42,756 nt of DNA from Chara braunii. Taxonomy: Eukaryota; Streptophyta; Charophyceae; Charales; Characeae. The stretch is from assembly GCA_003427395.1 (NCBI GenBank), contig BFEA01000834.1, positions 155,836 to 198,591 on the forward strand, given 5' to 3'. The notes beneath the pieces were generated by a model, which made no database searches, was not told where the DNA came from, and saw nothing but the letters and a program-made list of their open reading frames with translations. Below are positions 10,644 through 20,906 of the stretch, piece by piece (positions within the stretch are counted from its first letter, which is position 1; each line of letters begins with the position of its first letter). A program made the translations under genes and the position numbers.

Positions 10644-10713
10644 ATATCTAGCCAAGCAGTATTGTAGAATGGACTCGCTTGTGAATGCAGGATGGGAAAC
10701 GACGAACGTGCAT

Positions 10714-10908
10714 GAGGATACGACAAGCATTAGTCTATCCCGACCTCACACCCACTCACCAAATTTCACGGAGAAGTGGAGGATATAACAAGCATTAGTC
10801 CATTCCGACCTCACACCCACTCACCAAATTTCGTGTCGAAGTGGAGGATACGACAAACATTAGTCCATCCCGAGCTCACACCTACTCACCGAATTTCGCG
10901 GAGAAGTC
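10714..10908. repeat. 65-bp tandem repeat, three units
   Basis: GAGGATA(C/T)(G/A)ACAA begins units at 10714, 10779 and 10844, an exact 65-bp period. Each contains 'CATTAGTC-AT-CCGA-CTCACACC-ACTCACC-AATTTC' and ends 'GAAGT(G/C)GA'. About 5-10% difference between units by eye. Confidence 0.9.
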
Positions 10909-11227
10909 GATGGCGCAGCTGAGGACTGTTGAAGTATCGGTGTAGCTGGCTGGGGATTCAACAACTTTCGAAAAGAGGTGTAGAGAACCATTCTCTGACA
11001 ACTTGCAATTTTCTTTTCGTCTCCAATTTCGACAGGCTGTGTGCCAAGAGAAACTACCGAAAATAGTGTTTTCGACAGTGGTGTGGCAAGCTCCTAAGGG
11101 CCTCGCCGCACCAATGTCGAAACTATCAGACCACTTTCGATATTCACGATTTCGACACAAAGGCCGCCTTCACCACACCTAATGTCGAAGACCCAGGATA
11201 AGCAAGGTTTCATTGTTAGAAAAATAG

Positions 11228-11260
<33 letters not shown>

Positions 11261-11550
11261 CGGGATTTTGAGGCCACGGGACACTGAGAGTGGGGAACTT
11301 TCACCAACTTTCACCACCTCAGAAACGAGGTGTTGACTTTCAGCCCGCTGCGGGCGGGCCTTTTCACATCAATGTCGAAACCTTTTTTTTGACAATTGTC
11401 GAAGTGGTTTCGACATTTTTTCTTCGACGGTCTGTATGGTGAAAAAAAAAGTTGAAAACTCATGTTTCTACATTGGTGTGCCGAAGCCTTAAGGCTTAGT
11501 CCATTTTTCGACGAAATCGAAATGAGGGTGCGACCAACTGGCCTGGCACA
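10909..11550. repeat. TTCGACA/TGTCGAA-rich stretch, 31-nt poly-A
   Basis: TTTCGACA or its complement occurs at about 11029, 11068, 11115, 11150, 11185, 11371, 11397 and 11408, often followed by -TGGTGTG(T)GC-AAG. An A-run spans 11228-11258. This looks like overlapping diverged copies of the family at 10225-10414. No gene. Confidence 0.5.
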
Positions 11551-12203
11551 GGGTGTACTCACACTACCTTCTTACCTTAAAAAGAATGTGCATCGATCTA
11601 TTCGAATTAACTTCGAAAATCGTATATACCTTGTATTCGAAGTGTGTGGCATTTGAGGCATTTTTCACTACTTAAAACAATGCAAAAAAAAAAAAAAAAA
11701 AGTGGAAAAGAAAATAACTACAAACATATTTTACCTGAAAGTATTGTTGAAATTTTCTACCAAATCCGAGGGAGGGAAAAAACAGATTGGAACGTTTAGG
11801 TCTTTGTTTGTTTGTTTGTTTGTTTGTTTGTTTGTTTGTTTTTCCCCGACCCAAATCATCATATATTTCCAATCCAAGAGATGAGTCCGGAGACCTCTCC
11901 TATATTCCAGGACTGCCCTCTCATAACCCAAAATTCAAACACAATGTACGTACGTTGTACCCCGCAAAGGGCAGCCCTAGAAAAGTTGTACCTCAAAATT
12001 TGTTGCACAATGTACGAATATTCTATTCAAATGCAATGCATACAACGTACATAATACATTTTTTGGAGGGTTAGAAGGTAACACTATCTCAAATGTATCT
12101 AACGGGATTCTAACCGTATTTCCAGCCAAAACAGTATGCATGTGGCCGTAATTCAGTCCACAAAAAAAAAGTAAAAGAGTGCTACAGTAGTGTGAGTATG
12201 CCC
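11551..12203. mobile_element. MITE-like element, second member of the GGGCATACTCACA family
   Basis: Left end GGGTGTACTCACACTACC at 11551, right end complementary to GGGCATACTCACACTACT at about 12186-12203: 15 of 18 terminal positions match as an inverted repeat. The right end is followed by TCA as in the first element; the left flank is ACA, so the target duplication is imperfect or lost. Interior carries poly-A (about 11682-11700) and a (TTTG)9 microsatellite (11803-11838). No transposase. Confidence 0.5.
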
Positions 12204-12469
12204 TCAGTTTGGACACTCATGAACTGTTGAAACGTAGATCTGAGTTAATTCCGATGTAGTCTAATGAGTGCAAATAACTCTGAATTTACCTGCAGTTGGC
12301 TATCTCAAGGTCATCGCCCTTCAGAAAATAGAAAGGAAAAAGGAAGAGAAAGGAAACCGGGGAGGCTGAAAGTTTTCCGGGCCATGTCCTCAAGGAAAAG
12401 GACCAATGAAGGGTGTACAAAACAAAAAAAACAATTCAGAAACTCGTCGTCGACCCCAATGAATGAATA
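12204..12469. other. no gene recognised
   Basis: Short frames only; an A/G-rich stretch at 12325-12360. Confidence 0.4.
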
Positions 12470-13410
12470 TTGTCCCTCCAATATGGCAGGGGAAGATCTG
12501 GGGAAAGATGGATGTATAACCAGATGCTGCGACCAATAATTAAGTTGAGGGACAGGGTTGAGTCACTTTGGATGAAACATCTCACCATACGGAAGGAAAT
12601 GTTACGACCGGTAAAGTGGTTTAAAACAAATAAGGTTATGCTAACAAAGCTAGCCTCCCTACAATGGCAGGTGAACATAGATGTCTATTGACAAACGACT
12701 GGCTAATAGACAAAACACACCTGGAACAAAAAGGGTTAGTGTTGCCCTGGTGCACGCTATGTACAAAATCCATTGCATCTAGAAAATGGTCCGAGACCAT
12801 AAAACATATGTTTTTGCAATGTCCGACAATGAAATGGCTGTGGAGGTGGTGGGACTGCATTTGGAGACAAATGGGTGCCTCACAAACCTTGGCCATGGGA
12901 CTTGAGGGCTCTCCTTTGCGAAGCATGGGCCCCGACGCAAGCGACAACCTTTGAAGAGAACATGTTTAAAGTGGGGCGCAAAGCCATTATCTGGGGTATC
13001 TGGTGGCGTCGGTGCACACTGGAAATGGAAGGGGTTCGTCAGGATGACACAAATTTCATCAGCTCAATAAAAGAACAAATACAAGAAGCATCGTTATTCA
13101 ACGGGAAAAAGTAAAATAAAGGACAACGTTTTTACATTCCAAAAAAGAAATCAGACAAAACATAGAAAGTCTTTGCAAAGACTTGTTGGGCGGGGAACAA
13201 CAGGGGTGGATCACAAAGGTGGTCTGGAAAGGAAGGGAGAGGGGGGGGGATGAAGTAGGAGATTGGGAAAGAGACTACCATCTATGCTTTCAAGACAAGA
13301 CGAAAATAAACCTCTCTATCCAGCCTTGGCCCCTGTCAGAATTTGTTGAGTTTTTCCCACCCCCACCCTTGGCTTTGGTGAACATAGAATGGTATGGGGG
13401 AGAGGGGTAG
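12470..13410 (+). pseudogene. LINE ORF2 3' fragment 1 (zf-RVT region)
   Basis: Translated pieces in several frames match the C-terminal end of a plant L1-like ORF2. A 'KLASLQWQ' segment near 12640-12670 is followed after a frameshift by 'RCLLTNDWLIDK', then the zf-RVT knuckle: CTLC, then ET-KHMFLQC (12750-12825) and a Trp-rich tail. A second frameshift near 12930 leads to 'GRKAIIWGIWWRR'. A stop at 13113 is followed in another frame by a segment ending 'LALVNIEWYGGEG' and stop at 13410. Endonuclease and RT are absent, so it is a 5'-truncated, decayed copy. It is homologous to the next fragment (same order of motifs) but clearly diverged from it. Confidence 0.75.
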
Positions 13411-13539
13411 TGGGTAAAAGGGCGGATCTAGGTAGGGAGGGTAGGTCGAGGGTCAAGGGGTCATATTTCATTTGACTACGGAATACCTGTAAAAAACTCT
13501 ATTTTTTATTCTATATCAGGGACGTCAGAGTAATCAATG

Positions 13540-14889
13540 GTATCCAAGGGTCAAATGGATGCCACTAGAGGCGCCAATCAGAGTTTTGGGAGTTGTGCTC
13601 ACAGCTAGGGGGAAGCCAATCTCTAATGATGTATGGATCGCTTCCCCAACAGTACAAAAAATGATGCAATCGAAAAACCAACATACTTACCTGTTTGGTA
13701 GGGCATTGGTCATTAACAGTGTAATCTTGGCTTCAATTATGTACAAGTCTACTTTGTGCTCACTAAACAAAGGCCTGACCAAGGAACTCCGGGGACAACT
13801 CACGGCCTTTCTTTGGCGAGGAGATTACGAAACGCCTTATGTAATCCCCAGCGTGGCATGGCACGTTCTTATACTGCCAAAGTCCAAAGAAGGACTCGGC
13901 ATTTTTGATCCTACAATCCAGTGTCAAGCACTAGCACTTCAATGATTAAGACGACCAATATTTGCCACAGATCTTCCATGGCAAGCATTAGCACTGGAAC
14001 AAATACATAGAATAGCTTCACAAACCACAAAAGACGTAAACCTACTCACTTGGGTAGAGGACAGGTATTGGATTATTCCTTGGCCTCGAGCACACTCTCA
14101 AAAGAATGGGGAAGGGGGGGAGGTAAGAAAGGATCTGGCATTGGACAGTTTCTAGGCTACCCTACTGAAAACTTGGTGTAAACTTCCTTTGCCAGGAGAG
14201 GCCTGCTAAGTTTGCGTCACTACAGTGGCAGATTATCCATCGTTGCTTACCAACTAATGACTGGCTGATTGACCATTCCGCGCTGGAACAAAAGGGTGTA
14301 GCCCTACCGTGGTGTTGTGCTTGTGTGGAGGCCTTCCCTAGTAGGAAGATAAGGGAAACAATTGAATACATATTTTTGCAATATTCGGGAGCAAAATTGT
14401 TGTGGAGGCGTCGGGATTATGTATGGAGTCAACTTTCAACAGAATCTATCTAACATTGGTAGAAAAGTCATTTTATGGGTTTTATGGTATAGAAGGTGTG
14501 TGTTTATGATGAAAAAGGCATGGATTGAGGGCGGAGAAATGTTTGAGCTGGTACAACAGTTCATAGAAACAGAAATAAGGTCTCAATGGGATAAGACTAA
14601 ATATGGGCTTCAAACGCTACAACAAATACTTGATATTAAGAAACAAATAAAAAATTTCACAAAGGACTGGCTAGGTAATTCTTCAAGTAGGAAAATGGAG
14701 AATGTGGAGTGGCAAGGTGGGGACGAAGAAGAGATGAACCTCAAGAGGGATTATCAGATCACCTTCCTGAATTGGTTTGATGTCCAACCAGGAGCCACCT
14801 TGAGATCTCCAGAATCCTTTCCGAATCCCTTTCCCCCTTCTGAGCTTGCTTTAGTAGATCGTCATTGGTACGGGGGGGGAGAGGGGTAA
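13540..14889 (+). pseudogene. LINE ORF2 3' fragment 2 (post-RT and zf-RVT region)
   Basis: 13559-13945 encodes the region after the RT domain typical of L1 ORF2 ('RALVINSVILASIMY', 'FLWRGD', 'VAWHVLILPKSKEGLGI'). After a stop and a frameshift near 14200 come 'FASLQWQIIHRCLPTNDWLID' and a knuckle CCAC--ETIEYIFLQY, whose last Cys is Tyr. 14362-14889 gives 'GRKVILWVLWYRR' and the terminus 'LALVDRHWYGGGEG' followed by a stop. It lies head-to-tail behind fragment 1 and covers more of ORF2. The shared C-terminal signature shows that both ends are true ORF2 ends of one family. Confidence 0.8.
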
Positions 14890-15773
14890 CAAGTTGTTTT
14901 TTTTTATCTTCAGTTGGTCTGTCAAAATCTGTTAGTCTGGGGGGTCAAATTGTCAGCAAAAAGTTGATGTCAGAATAGGCATGATGGGATATGACGAACT
15001 GTTTTTCGTAACCATGCTACTTTCTTCGCGACGCTGCTTTGGGGGAACGAATCGGGCTAATCGAGCGAAGTGTGGGAGACGGGGTCGACGGGGAAAATTG
15101 CATGGGTGTCCTCGCTTTTTCTTTTCTCTCTTCGATGATGTCGGGCCAGGGTTGGGGAAGTCCCGGGCGAACGGTTGAGGGAGCATGGCACAACAGACGC
15201 AATCAATAACGGTTGCCATAGGTTCTTTCTTGTTCTGCAGGGGCGAAGGGGAACGGGAATTTTGGCGTCATGATCGCGCGGGAACATCGTTTTTCTTTTT
15301 CGAAATTTTCCTTCGACTGATGTCGAGCCCCCGTGGGCTCCTCTGAATTGTTTTCGATTTTTCGTTCTTCATTTTTTTTTTTTTTTTTGCAATTCGGATT
15401 TAAATAGGAATTTAGGAACTTTGAAATTTTTGTTGCGCTGTGCTTCTTGCTTGCGAGCGCCTTCCTATGGCGGGAGCAGAGTTCTGACTGAGTGGCGCCC
15501 TTAATCTTGCGTGTAACTGTAACTTTTGGCGGACGCAATAGTAACTGTATCTCTCTTCTTGATTCTCTCGCCTTCTTCCTGCCTCCTTTCTTCCTGCTAC
15601 GCAGAGGCCTCCCTACGATCTGATTGGCCAAGATGTTGCATGCTCAGATCAATGCGTGGAGAGTGGCTACGTCCCCCACGCCGCGGCCTGGCCATGCAAA
15701 ACGTATGCACTTCCTTTCTCCTCCCCTCCTTCTCGGAAGCGCAATCCCGTATCTGCCGCACATGCATGCACGC

Positions 15774-15780
15774 TATAAAT
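15774..15780 (+). promoter_or_regulatory. TATA-like box in solo LTR B
   Basis: TATAAAT preceded by CATGCATGCACGC, the conserved position in the four LTR copies. Candidate LTR core promoter. Confidence 0.4.
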
Positions 15781-16030
15781 CTTGTGAGCGCGATTAAAGC
15801 TCTCTCTAAAACTTCAAGGATTAGCGCGATCAGTGAGTGTCGGCTAACGTGCAAGTGGAGAGGTGAGTTGATGTGGGAGTTGGGCGACCCGGCGAGCTGG
15901 TGCTGAGTATGCGGGGTTGACGTGCGGGCCGCGACGGACTGTGGCACACGGGCGAACCTGGCTTGCGTACACGGACCAAGTGGGGTGACAACTCCGTGAG
16001 TGATGCGAGATGACGGACTGTACGCATCGG

Positions 16031-16034
<4 letters not shown>

Positions 16035-16114
<80 letters not shown>
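16035..16114. repeat. (AG)40 microsatellite
   Basis: Uninterrupted AG dinucleotides within solo LTR B; corresponds to much shorter CT tracts in the other LTR copies. Confidence 0.97.
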
Positions 16115-16118
<4 letters not shown>

Positions 16119-17519
16119 GAACGGATGGGTGTGAAATTGTGACCTTCCTTTTCTGTCCTTTGTATAAAATTTTGGTCTCGGGCGAAATGTCATCGTTTTC
16201 ATCTTCGATCTATTTCCTTTTTGTGCCGATCTACTCTCCCTCATCTTCTTGATGCTTGTCGATGGTTGGGAATTAAAACGTCTAACTTGTGGGATGTATG
16301 TGCCAATATGCGCCTCATCTTTGCATGAATGAATGCATGTATGTACGAGGATCTGACAAACGCATCACTGAATGGTTGTGCTGTACGCCGGGGAAGAGTT
16401 GTGAGATTGCCATTTGCTTTCTTGTTGATATGAATGAATGGAGTATGACTCTGTCGAAAACAAGGATGTCTTGATTGGTGAGCGGTTGCCTTCAGTTATG
16501 CATGACATGGGGTCTTACTTCGATTAGATGACCACACGTTGGACTTTTGAAGAACCACAGGGGGCACCAGAAACAGTCCCGTCGACCGCAGGCGCGATGT
16601 CGAGTGCCCAAGTATAAGTGCGACCACCAGGACGTGGCTTACACGCGTGTACATGAGACCCGCCCGCGGGAGCCTATGATGGAATCGACCCGTCTCCGCC
16701 GGTATGGACGTTGAGACCCCCTTTTACGTCACGGATCGCGAGAGTCTGAGGCATCGGTGATTCCGAGAACATTGGGAACGGGAGCGTGCCTATCAGACCG
16801 CGCAACCCTTGACCCCGTTTCCAGAATTTCCTTACCACACTGGAACGGAGCGCGTATGCGAGTAAGACATCGATCGGGCCTTAAGCGTGATCCCCTTTTT
16901 GCCCCACTTTCCCCACTCGCATACACGCCACGTCATCGTTGAACCTGGAATAACCATCGTCGAGACTAATTATCCTTCCGACTACCTCGTAATCCCCTTT
17001 CACTGCCTTACGGCGGTCCCTTGGGGCGTGATCGGCCCTTATTGGCCACGAACGCCGTGCTTAGAGTGTCATCAAGACCGCGCTTACCGCACAGAGGGAT
17101 TTGTTCGCTAAACCCGGACTGAGGCAGACCAACGATCTCACAGCCTCCAACAGAGACCAGCCTCGTCAGATTCCGGAGTCTGCCATGAGCGGCGCTAGCG
17201 GCTGATTACCCAGCGCAACACACACAACGTCCCGATGGTCCGTCGGATACAGGACCGACCGCGACGACGACACTCACACCGGATGTAGCCCGGTCTCCCG
17301 AAGTCCGATATAACTCGGGATTACCAGCTTGCTCAACTACGCCTAATCTTGCCACCAGAGATCTCAGTTCTGACCAGGGACTCCACTACAATTTCCAAAA
17401 ATCCTTGGCATACCCCTTTTCACACTTTCGGGTCCCCATCCCACTTCGAACAGGAAGTCGCGCTAGGCGTGAGGTTGGGTGTCACAGGGATGAATGGGTA
17501 TCCGGGGATGGACAGGAGG

Positions 17520-17808
17520 TTGCGCTGCTAGCATTAGCATAGTCGTCTGGCGGCCAGATTTTGGCTGAAGAGGCAACTCTCCTTCTGCCACACCTCTTCT
17601 TGAACCATGGTTCAGTAACGTTTGTATGAGGGACGCTGGACCCGGTTTCCAGCAACATATGTCTGAGGGACGCCGGACCCGATTTCCAGCAAGTGCAGCT
17701 CCCCACCAATAGAATGGAGCCGGTGGCCGGGCTCCTAGTGGTGGATGCTCTTATCATCATCACTATCAACCAGGGCCGGGTTTTATTTAAAAAAAAAAAA
17801 AAAAAAAA
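17520..17808 (+). mobile_element. poly-A-tailed retroposon, copy 1
   Basis: Shares with copy 2 the ordered blocks 'TGAAGAGGC--CTCTCC', 'GGGACGC(T/C)GGA-CCG-TTTCCAGCA', 'GCTCCCCACCAATAGA-TGGAGCCG', 'TAGTGGTG--TGCTCTTATCA' and a 20-nt A tail (17789-17808). A ~40-bp block with GGGACGC(T/C)GGACCCG is duplicated inside it (about 17630 and 17667). The 3' hairpin seen in copy 2 is degraded here. No tRNA promoter boxes recognised, and no clear target duplication. Confidence 0.6.
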
Positions 17809-17842
17809 GAGTAATCAATGGTTGGGGCGAGGGAGGAACTAG

Positions 17843-18132
17843 TGTGTAGCAGCAGGCATCTCGCGTCGGATTTACGGTGAAGAGGCTTCCGCCTCTCTCC
17901 AATATCGTGCTCAATCAATCCCCTGGATCCGAGGGTAATCAATGCTGGCAGGAACCCCCCACAATCGTTTTCTGATATGCTCTAAATTCAGTCTGTATAT
18001 GGGACGCTGGAGCCGTTTTCCAGCAGGTGATGCTCCCCACCAATAGATGGAGCCGCTCCACAGGTGTTAGTGGTGTCTGCTCTTATCAGCACCACTAACA
18101 CCCGCGAGGGTGTTTTGTTAAAAAAAAAAAAG
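17843..18132 (+). mobile_element. poly-A-tailed retroposon, copy 2, TSD GGAACTAG
   Basis: About 290 bp ending in A (from about 18120). GGAACTAG precedes it (17835-17842) and follows the tail (18133-18140), an exact 8-bp target duplication. Just before the tail is a perfect 13-bp inverted repeat (GGTGTTAGTGGTG at 18063-18075, complement at 18090-18102, 14-nt loop), then GCGAGGGTGTTTTGTT and the A-run. A 3' hairpin plus A tail is the kind of structure LINE reverse transcriptases recognise. The head is not tRNA-, 7SL- or 5S-like as far as I can see, so it may be a 5'-truncated LINE end or a SINE of unknown origin. Confidence 0.7.
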
Positions 18133-18140
18133 GGAACTAG

Positions 18141-19391
18141 AGGGGGAGAGGCCTACGGTCGGCGCTGCGTGCTCCGCCGCTTCGCCACCGGTTCCGGGGA
18201 ACCGGTCTCGCTAGTCACCAGCTCGGAACGTGTCCGACGGAAGTGGCCATCGCCCAACGCTCCACCCAACCATAGTCGGGCCAACTTACCACCAGGTAGG
18301 GGAGCATGGGGGCGAGCTAGCGAGTCAAAGACTTTACTATTTTTGTCATCTCCAATGCGTTCAATATGTACCAGGGCACAACGTCCATCCACGCCATGTC
18401 CTCGACGTGCACCTATTCGACCACCAAGTCATAGGTACCCTAAAGTCAACCCTCTCTCCACCAGAACCTCCTCGCCCCTCCCACCTTACCGCCCTTTCCC
18501 ACCCCGAAGCACTGGCTCACTCATGCTATCCCACCCTCACCCCTCGGACCAACCTTAGCCCAATCCACCTCCTACACACGTTCCTCTAACCTTTCCTCAG
18601 CACCACCTCTCCTTCCCCCCCCTCTACAACTCCGCTCTCCCGACAACCACCCTACCTAGCCCCCAAGTCAACCCAATCTCTCTAGCCCCTGTGAGCCTTC
18701 GACACGGAACTCCAATCTCTTGCACTCACCCACACAATCCTCGCCCTCCCTCACCGCTGACTCCTAAACAAACCCCAACCCGCATGTTGACCCCCCCTCC
18801 GGATCTCTCGTCAAAATTAAGGCATCCCAACCCTCTCCCTTGCCCCCCACCTAATCAATCAGATATAGAAATTGCACATCCTCTAAGGCCCATCCCCATC
18901 TCCCGTGTTGATCCCTATCTACCTAGAAGGCCATAACCCAACCCTATTCTAAGCTCCCCCTTCTCTCAGCCCTGATCTAAAGCCTCGACCCTATCCCAAT
19001 CCCCCCCCCAGATCCTCCGGTATCCCCATCCTTGGCGTAGCCTAAACCTGAACGTGGCAACAATCGATTGAGCCGCGTTTAGTCCTGATCCAGGCTCGCC
19101 TCTCTCCCCTCCTTCGCATAAACGAAAATTCGCACTCAGTATACTCATCTATACCCAACCCCCCCCCCCCCTCCCCCCCCTCCCCCCCATTCTTACCTTC
19201 AATACACCCACACCCAGTACGCCTATCGCTCCTCAAGCCCCATCCAAAACATATCTAACCCCGATCCCAGACCCCGACCGGCTTTGACCGCAGATCCCGA
19301 CTTACCGCTTTTTTCCACATCTCAGGCCCTTTTGCACAAACCCGAAACACCCTACACCCCCGACTTAGCTTCCTGCTAACGTTTCCTCACC
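18141..19391 (+). other. C-rich leader of the LINE, non-coding
   Basis: Strongly pyrimidine/C-rich sequence with a poly-C tract at 19159-19188 and long chance frames rich in Pro and Ser. It precedes ORF1 in the same compositional style, so it probably contains the LINE 5' UTR. I cannot place the true 5' end of the element. Confidence 0.45.
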
Positions 19392-20906
19392 ATGTCCTCC
19401 ACGCATCCTCCTCCTCCTACCGATACCGGTCAACCGTCTGGCCAACCGACAGCGCACCCACACAACCCTAACCTCCAGCCTCCTCCTCCCCCTCCCGCAG
19501 CTGCCACACCAGCTGACGTCACCCGAATCCAATCTTTACTGGATAGTTGCTACGACGATGGCCTCTTCCCAGATTTCTCCATCTCCCATGGGGACATGGA
19601 AATCATCGATGGCGTCGGCTACCTCAACTTGAATGAGGAAATGGACACGGCGACTATCAACTGGCTGAAGGCTTGAACAGTCATCGTTATCTTTCAGGCT
19701 AGGGGCAACTCTCTCTCGATCTCACAGCAAGAGCAATTTATTCGTATATATGAAGATGCATGGTACCGGGATGCAAACTTCAATCCATCCCTGCGCAGAA
19801 GCCGTACACATGGTGAAGGCCCAAACATCATGTCGTACGTCGCACACTCCCAAAGAATAGCCGAATACCTTATTAACAAAGGTCAAGATACTATTCCTTC
19901 CCGCCAGGGACCAATCCGGGTCCTCTTCAAACCCTGGATGACACAACTAGAGCTGGAGCAGGCCACGGATCAGGAGGAGGCAGAAAAATACCTAATCATA
20001 GCTCTGCGAGTCCCTCTAGGAGCCATGTTTTCGCTCCGACACGTGGTTGCAAACCTCATTGCACCAATCATCGAAATGCCCCCCCCCGATAAGGGCGACG
20101 ACGAGCCACGCCTAGGGAACGTCCGCATCGACTGCCACCCCTCTGCACGTCAACGATACATGGAGTGGATTGCTATTCGCAGACCAAACAACCAACTTCT
20201 TCAGATACAGTTAGCCAACCAGGTCACTTCCTTCTGCAAGAAGTGTCTCTGGTGGTTTCATGATGAGTTTGACCCTCACTGCCCAAGATTCAACGAGCCA
20301 ATGCCTCCCAGTCGCCAAGGCAGAGGCAGAGGCAGAGGTCGAGGCCGAGGTGCACGAGGAGGCCAACCCCCCCCAGCCCCTCTTCTTCAGCCCATCAGTC
20401 AGCCAGCACCGCCGGTTCCTTCGTCCTCCATGCCGCCCGCCCCCACCACAGTCCATACCCATCGAGACCCACTACCACCCCAGACGTCCCACCTTAGACC
20501 CACCCGCCCTCTTATTATTACAGAAACAACCACCGCCATGGTTCCAGCAGTCTTGGCACCGCCTCTCCCAAGTGTCATGCACCCCTCCCCCCACCTCGCC
20601 CCTCTACCACCATGTAGGACCAATCCACCCCCAACACGTCCTCTACAACTATCTCCAATCACCCCTGCATACCAGCCTTCCGCCACCCAACAAGCTGCCC
20701 CGTCCCAAGGTACCGTCCTTCGCCCTCTCTGCCCACCTGGGACTACAGGAGGACAGAGTGCGACGCGGACTCACCAATGGTCTCAACCATCTTCATCCAA
20801 CACCCCACCCCCCGTTTTCAGGCCTATTGTCCTCACCTCCGCTAGTCTCAATTCACATCCCCACAGGTCCCCCTCCTCTGCAACTCACTTCCCACACTAC
20901 CCCTAA
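19392..20906 (+). pseudogene. LINE ORF1 (zinc knuckle, RGG box), one in-frame stop
   Basis: Starts ATG in a Pro-rich N-terminus; the frame is open to 20906 except for a TGA at 19674-19676, in a context (NWLKA-stop-TVIVIF) suggesting a former Trp codon. About 504 codons. Residues ~60-180 form the folded part. A C-x2-C-x4-H-x6-C knuckle lies at about residues 282-297, followed at once by repeated RG dipeptides (RGG box), then a long Pro/Thr/Ser-rich tail. This resembles plant LINE ORF1 proteins, which bind the element RNA. In the C-rich tail a second frame is open to 21207, and the first frame reopens just before 21204, so the true C-terminus may extend further after a small frameshift. Confidence 0.7.

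Larger units (their letters stand above)
14991..17486 (+). mobile_element. solo LTR of the gypsy family (copy B), plus orientation, TSD GGGAT
   Basis: Begins ATGACGAACTGTTTTTCG and ends AGGTTGGGTGTCACA, the reverse complement of the landmarks in copies A and the 29.7/39.6-kb LTRs. GGGAT flanks it on both sides (14986-14990 and 17487-17491), the 5-bp target duplication usual for Ty3/gypsy integration. A TATA-like box is at 15774-15780 next to GCATGCATGCACG. The microsatellite found in every LTR copy is expanded here to about 40 AG units (16035-16114). The Ser-Leu-rich minus-strand frame across it is only the translated microsatellite. Confidence 0.88.

Noticed and set aside
10714-10908. CRISPR-like regular repeat
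   Set aside because: Units are contiguous 65-bp tandem copies without unique spacers, in a eukaryotic transposon-rich context.
15597-16244. 215-codon minus-strand frame with a long Ser-Leu repeat
   Set aside because: It is the translated (AG)n microsatellite inside solo LTR B; the rest matches non-coding LTR sequence in other copies.
18064-18589. 164- and 119-codon overlapping frames
   Set aside because: C-rich sequence starting inside a retroposon tail; no family resemblance and both frames open by composition.
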